From CBDCGJ01 sp965216645 (GTDB lineage Bacteria > Pseudomonadota > Alphaproteobacteria > GCA-2731375), in contig CBDCGJ010000044.1 in assembly GCA_965216645.1 (NCBI GenBank), positions 140,811 to 204,810 of the forward strand: a stretch of DNA of 64,000 nt. The letters run 5' to 3'. The position numbers and the translations under genes were made by a program. How positions within the stretch are numbered: position 1 is the stretch's first letter; each line of letters begins with the position of its first letter. Below are positions 60,109-64,000 of the stretch, piece by piece. The notes under the pieces are model-generated. The model did no database searches, had not been told where the DNA came from, and saw nothing but the letters and a program-made list of their open reading frames with translations.

Positions 60109-63100
60109 TTACGCGTGACCCGTTTGTAATTCCTGCGACAGCATGGCGACAAACGTGTCGAAGCGATGGATCATGGTGTTGAGCTCAGGCATCAATTGGT
60201 CGACCTCGGCCCAGTTTTCCTCCGCCGCGGCATCTTCGATACGCTGCAACTGCCGAGCTAGAACCGTCGCGCCCATATGCTGGGCGGCGCCCCTGGTGTT
60301 GTGGGTTGCGTCAATCAGATCCTGGCTGTCTCGAACCAAGGCCAATACCTCGATGGCCTGAAGGTCCTCTTTCGATACCGCCCAATACTCCATGATCGAT
60401 TTGTTCAGATTTTGCCGATCGTCGTTCCCTATGATCGCCGCCAGCAATTCGTAATCCACCAGATCGGCAAGTTCTGTGTTTTTTATCGCCGCAGGGGTCT
60501 GTGTGGATGGCAGCAGGCGAGCGCTCGGTTTACCGACGGCCGAATCCTGGTTCGGCAGCCATTTTTCCAGCTTCTCGACCAGTTTTTTCAGTTCCACCGG
60601 CTTGCTGACATAGTCGTCCATACCGGCCTTCAGACAATGCTCGGCCTCGCCCTGTAAGGCATTTGCGGTAATCGCAATGATGGGCAGGTGCCGACCGCTT
60701 GTCTTTTCGTCTTCTCGAATAGCCGCCGTGAGCTCCAAACCGTCCAAGATCGGCATATGGCAGTCCGTGAGCAGCAGATCGTAGTCGGTTCGGCGGGTCG
60801 CGGCCAAAGCTTCCTCGCCGTCGCCGGTAATATCCGCCGTGAAACCAAGCTTTTCGAGTTGCATGACAATAACCGTCTGGTTCACGGCATTGTCCTCGGC
60901 AACAAGTATTTTTTCCGGTCTGGTTTTGCATATCTCGGCAGCGGCCGAATCAGTCGATGTCTTGCGCGGCTTGACCGCCGGGCTGATGGTTCCTTCGTCG
61001 CATTTTTTTGCGACTGCTGTGGAAATGATATTCAGGAATTCGGACCGAAGCCGCGTTACGTTCCGGTTCACGACGACAAGGTTCTTGTCGGAGACCGGAA
61101 AACATCCATTGTCGTGATGCTTGGCATTCACCAACAATGGCACATTTTCCAGGCCCGGCAAGGCGCGAAGTCGCTCGTGGATGCTGCGTTGATAGTCAGC
61201 CGGGAAACCCCATCCAATGATCATGATATCGGGCGCGCGACCATTTGCGATCATGCGCTCGGCTGCCGCGGTCACGTCATCGATGTTATCGGCGACCGCA
61301 AGAGTGGCGTTATGATAGGACAGATAACGTTCGAAGATCTCGGCCAGCTTTAGATCCGATGCGGCCGCGAGGACGTTGATGCCCTTCAAGTCCTCATTCG
61401 GCTTCGGACGGGCAGTGCCCTGCGGGATTGGGAACGTCAAGGTGAAGGAAAACTCCGACCCTTCGCCGACCGTACTTTCGACTTCGATGCGACCGCCCAT
61501 CATCTCCGCAAGCCGCTGCGAAATCGTCAGCCCCAATCCGGTGCCGCCGAACCTTCGGGTGGTCGAGTCCTCGGCTTGAGAGAAAGCCTCGAATAGCTTG
61601 GCCAACGCGCTCTCGGAGATACCGATGCCCGTATCCTTGACACTGAACAAGATCGTTGCGTTGCGATCATCGAGTCCGAGCAGGTCCGTTCGCAATAACA
61701 CGCTGCCATGTTCGGTGAACTTCACGGCATTGCCGGCGATGTTGAGCAGAATCTGCTTCAGACGTACGGGGTCGCCCAAAATCAGGCTGGGTATGGCCGG
61801 ATCGATATTGGAAAATATGGATACGCCCTTTTTCTCGGCGAGCGGCGCTAGAATTTCCCCCACTTCTTCGATCAGGCTGTCGGGGGTCAGGAGATGTTCC
61901 TCGAGATCGAGTTTTCCCGCCTCGATTTTTGAGAAATCGAGGATGTCGTCAATGATCGTCAGCAGGGAGAAGGCGGACTGTTTGATCGTACGCAGCATGC
62001 TCTGCTGATCGTCTTTGAGCGTGGACTGACCGAGTAGGTCGATCATGCCTATGACGCCATTCATCGGTGTACGGATCTCGTGACTCATGGCTGCCAGGAA
62101 AAGAGATTTGGCATGATTGGCGCCTTCCGCTGCGGCGCGCGCTTCTTCCAATTGGGCCTGGCTGCGTTCGAAATTCTCCTCCGCTTGTTTCCGTTTGGTA
62201 ATATCGACCACGCTGCTGACGATGGCCGGCTCGCCCCGATAATTGATGTCGGCACTGGACGTTATGCACCAACGCAATTCGCCGGTATCTTGCCGCCGCA
62301 GCTGATATTCGAAGTTTTCCAAGCTTTTGTTGTGCTTCAGTTCGTGACTGAAACGCGCCAGATCCTCGACGTTGGCGTAAAAATTTTGCGGCGTCAGGTT
62401 GGATAGGATGGTTTCCTCGGAGGCCCCGAAATACTCGACAGCCGCCGGATTGACCTTAAGAAACCGTCCGGTTTCGGCGCTGTTGATGGACAATGGAATG
62501 GGTACCGATTCGAAAATTTGCTTCAGAATTGCCCTGTTTTCCTCAAGCTCCATTTCGGATTGCCGCCGCGCGGTGATTTCGGTAACCCAACAAAGGAAAG
62601 CCTCACTGCCTTCCCATTCGATATCCTGTACTCGAACCCTGAGCCAAATCCGCCTGCCGTCCACACGGCGTGCGCGCAGCTCGAAAATCGGCGGATTGGA
62701 CGTTCCTTTGGTTGCGCGGCGTTGCCGGTAGTCCAAGTAGAGTCGGTCTTGCGGCAGAACGAAATCCGCGAACGAAAATCCGGGCTTCTCCGCATCCTTA
62801 TAATTCACACCTACGATGTCGCAGATGGTGCGATTGAAAAACAACAGCTCGTCATGAGTTGTTACAAGAACGCCGATCGCCGCGCTTTCGACGACCGCCC
62901 GCAAGTTATTACTTAGCTTGCCTGACCTTTCATGCCGGTCAAGCATCATACCGAGTTCGCTGGCGACGTCGGTGAGCTCGCCAAACTTCATTGTCGTCGA
63001 GGGTAGGTTTGGTTGAGCATCGGCATGACCGCTAAATGTGGAGCGAATGTCCCGGATCGGTTTGACGAGCCAGCGACCGAGCAAGCCATGCGAAACGATC

Positions 63101-63726
63101 ATCAGCACGGTGAGACCGATCAAAATGCCCGGCAGGGCGCGGGTGAGAAGGTCCAAATCCGACTTGCCGACCCAGCGCGCATCGGACCTGACGATGATGG
63201 CGCCCTGGAACCGTTCAAGGAATGGCTGAGAATAACGAAGCACAGATGCATGCCTTACACCCACCGACTTCGTATCCGTGTCGGAAAAAGTGTCGATGAA
63301 CTGCTCGCCCTGCCGCCCAATAGGGGCGATGGACAGGAAATCACCATCGATCGATAGGCTTTGGTCCAGCATACCTGTTTGGAGGGCATGCTTGGCCAAT
63401 ACTCTGATTTCTGTACCCCGGTCGATGGGGTAGTAATCTCCTTGATGCACTTCGAGAATGACGCGGGGCGGGTTCGTGGCGGCGATCACGATGGAGTGGA
63501 CGGCAGGCTCGCGGTCCACCAATGTTTGGGCAACATATTCGAGCTGGTCCTGGGTCTCGATATTGCCGGCCACTCGGTTAATGGTGTTCGAGACTTCCAG
63601 ACTTGCGTCTTGTGCTTGGCGTTGAAGTGTCGAAGTCGCAGAATACTGCATTATTGAAAATGCGAGCGCGAAAACTCCAACGCTGCCCAGCAAGTTGAGC
63701 AGAAGTATTCTGTACCGTACAACCAT
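60109..63726 (-). CDS. Hybrid sensor histidine kinase with two PAS, REC and HPt domains
   Basis: A 1205-residue multi-domain kinase. TM1 (about 8-26), periplasmic sensor (about 30-175), TM2 (about 176-197), HAMP, two PAS domains (about 270-390 and 400-520), HisKA with MSHEIRTPMNGVIG, HATPase with NIAGNAVKFTEHG and GGTGLGLTISQRLAE. A degenerate receiver (about 785-905, no phospho-Asp, PDIMIIGWG) precedes a normal one with LLLTDCHMPILDG and a C-terminal HPt domain with ATHNTRGAAQHMGA. It is an ArcB/BarA-style phosphorelay needing an external regulator, absent here. AGGGA lies six bases upstream of the ATG. AT-richer than its neighbours. Confidence 0.9.
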   Translation of the reverse strand: MVVRYRILLLNLLGSVGVFALAFSIMQYSATSTLQRQAQDASLEVSNTINRVAGNIETQDQLEYVAQTLVDREPAVHSIVIAATNPPRVILEVHQGDYYPIDRGTEIRVLAKHALQTGMLDQSLSIDGDFLSIAPIGRQGEQFIDTFSDTDTKSVGVRHASVLRYSQPFLERFQGAIIVRSDARWVGKSDLDLLTRALPGILIGLTVLMIVSHGLLGRWLVKPIRDIRSTFSGHADAQPNLPSTTMKFGELTDVASELGMMLDRHERSGKLSNNLRAVVESAAIGVLVTTHDELLFFNRTICDIVGVNYKDAEKPGFSFADFVLPQDRLYLDYRQRRATKGTSNPPIFELRARRVDGRRIWLRVRVQDIEWEGSEAFLCWVTEITARRQSEMELEENRAILKQIFESVPIPLSINSAETGRFLKVNPAAVEYFGASEETILSNLTPQNFYANVEDLARFSHELKHNKSLENFEYQLRRQDTGELRWCITSSADINYRGEPAIVSSVVDITKRKQAEENFERSQAQLEEARAAAEGANHAKSLFLAAMSHEIRTPMNGVIGMIDLLGQSTLKDDQQSMLRTIKQSAFSLLTIIDDILDFSKIEAGKLDLEEHLLTPDSLIEEVGEILAPLAEKKGVSIFSNIDPAIPSLILGDPVRLKQILLNIAGNAVKFTEHGSVLLRTDLLGLDDRNATILFSVKDTGIGISESALAKLFEAFSQAEDSTTRRFGGTGLGLTISQRLAEMMGGRIEVESTVGEGSEFSFTLTFPIPQGTARPKPNEDLKGINVLAAASDLKLAEIFERYLSYHNATLAVADNIDDVTAAAERMIANGRAPDIMIIGWGFPADYQRSIHERLRALPGLENVPLLVNAKHHDNGCFPVSDKNLVVVNRNVTRLRSEFLNIISTAVAKKCDEGTISPAVKPRKTSTDSAAAEICKTRPEKILVAEDNAVNQTVIVMQLEKLGFTADITGDGEEALAATRRTDYDLLLTDCHMPILDGLELTAAIREDEKTSGRHLPIIAITANALQGEAEHCLKAGMDDYVSKPVELKKLVEKLEKWLPNQDSAVGKPSARLLPSTQTPAAIKNTELADLVDYELLAAIIGNDDRQNLNKSIMEYWAVSKEDLQAIEVLALVRDSQDLIDATHNTRGAAQHMGATVLARQLQRIEDAAAEENWAEVDQLMPELNTMIHRFDTFVAMLSQELQTGHA

Positions 63727-64000
63727 AACATCCCTGTAAGAACTGATTTTTAGGTCGAAAGTAAACTATGTCAGGATGCCCTCTTATCTTTCCGGGTAAT
63801 ATTGTATGCAAATCTAAATTTTTCGTTAACTTTCAATTGTTTAGTTGCTCGTATCGATGCGAGTTTACTAAACTGTTAATTATATAAGTAATATCTAATG
63901 TATTGATTTTTCAACGCGTTAAGCTTCCGGGGTAGAAATGGCAATAGTTCCTTACCTATCCCGGAAGATAATTTATTTTACTAATACCTGTTTTATTTCC
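63727..64000. other. AT-rich region upstream of the hybrid kinase
   Basis: These 274 bases are very AT-rich (for example long A/T stretches at 63810-63910) and carry no credible gene. They should hold the kinase promoter, but I could not define a -35/-10 pair. Confidence 0.4.

Noticed and set aside
1..64000. CRISPR array, prophage, toxin-antitoxin or classical defence genes
   Set aside because: No regularly spaced repeats, integrase, cas, restriction or antitoxin-like genes were seen on either strand.

Overview
The window looks like a chromosomal stretch of a GC-rich alphaproteobacterium, most likely Rhodospirillales-like. The pointers are a fused anthranilate synthase TrpE(G), the order ribF - ileS - lspA followed by a DUF3035/BamF-type lipoprotein, and a CheY-CheZ pair. 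I saw no rRNA, tRNA, CRISPR array, prophage or integrase.

Layout. 0-2.3 kb: NTF2-like protein divergent from a LysR regulator, then a REP-associated tyrosine transposase (RAYT). 2.4-6.6 kb: an AT-richer minus-strand set of an outer-membrane barrel, a periplasmic binding protein and a membrane histidine kinase, which reads like a self-contained sensing unit. 7-16.4 kb: YHS protein, alpha/beta hydrolases, diguanylate cyclase, sulfatase, CobC-like and CobW-like proteins, and a two-subunit ThDP decarboxylase of sulfopyruvate/phosphonopyruvate type. Between about 9.4 and 15.9 kb, six of the seven genes carry single-base frameshifts, mostly in short G/C runs. 16.6-22.4 kb: trpE(G), a small membrane protein, an acyl-CoA dehydrogenase and a Rieske fusion protein. 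22.5-29.4 kb: a tight five-gene operon (flavin reductase, aldolase/SDR fusion, MlrC-family protein, carboxyltransferase, PLP lyase). 29.5-34.9 kb: DUF427 protein and a SoeABC-like molybdoenzyme. 34.9-37.9 kb: HAD phosphatase, TipF-like degenerate EAL protein, cation efflux protein. 38-48.9 kb: a catabolic island with an IlvD/Edd dehydratase, aminotransferase, DenD-like dehydrogenase, three SDRs, Rieske oxygenase, uncharacterised permease, 3-hydroxyisobutyrate-type dehydrogenase, carboxymuconolactone-decarboxylase-like protein and an MBL hydrolase. 48.9-52.1 kb: c-di-GMP phosphodiesterase-like protein, CheZ and CheY. 52.4-60.1 kb: MaoC, ribF, ileS, lspA, bamF-like, panE-like, Zn-alcohol dehydrogenase. 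60.1-63.7 kb: a large hybrid histidine kinase.

How it may work together. The 22.5-29.4 and 38-48.9 kb clusters look like dedicated small-molecule catabolic pathways whose substrates I cannot name. Sulfatase, ThDP decarboxylase and SoeABC together hint at organosulfur use, but sulfoacetaldehyde acetyltransferase (Xsc) is not in the window. The most promising undescribed systems are the five-gene operon, the barrel/binding-protein/kinase unit, and the Rieske protein with an unrecognised C-terminal domain. A second recurring theme is a REPIN-like palindromic element, present twice, together with a RAYT in the same window.
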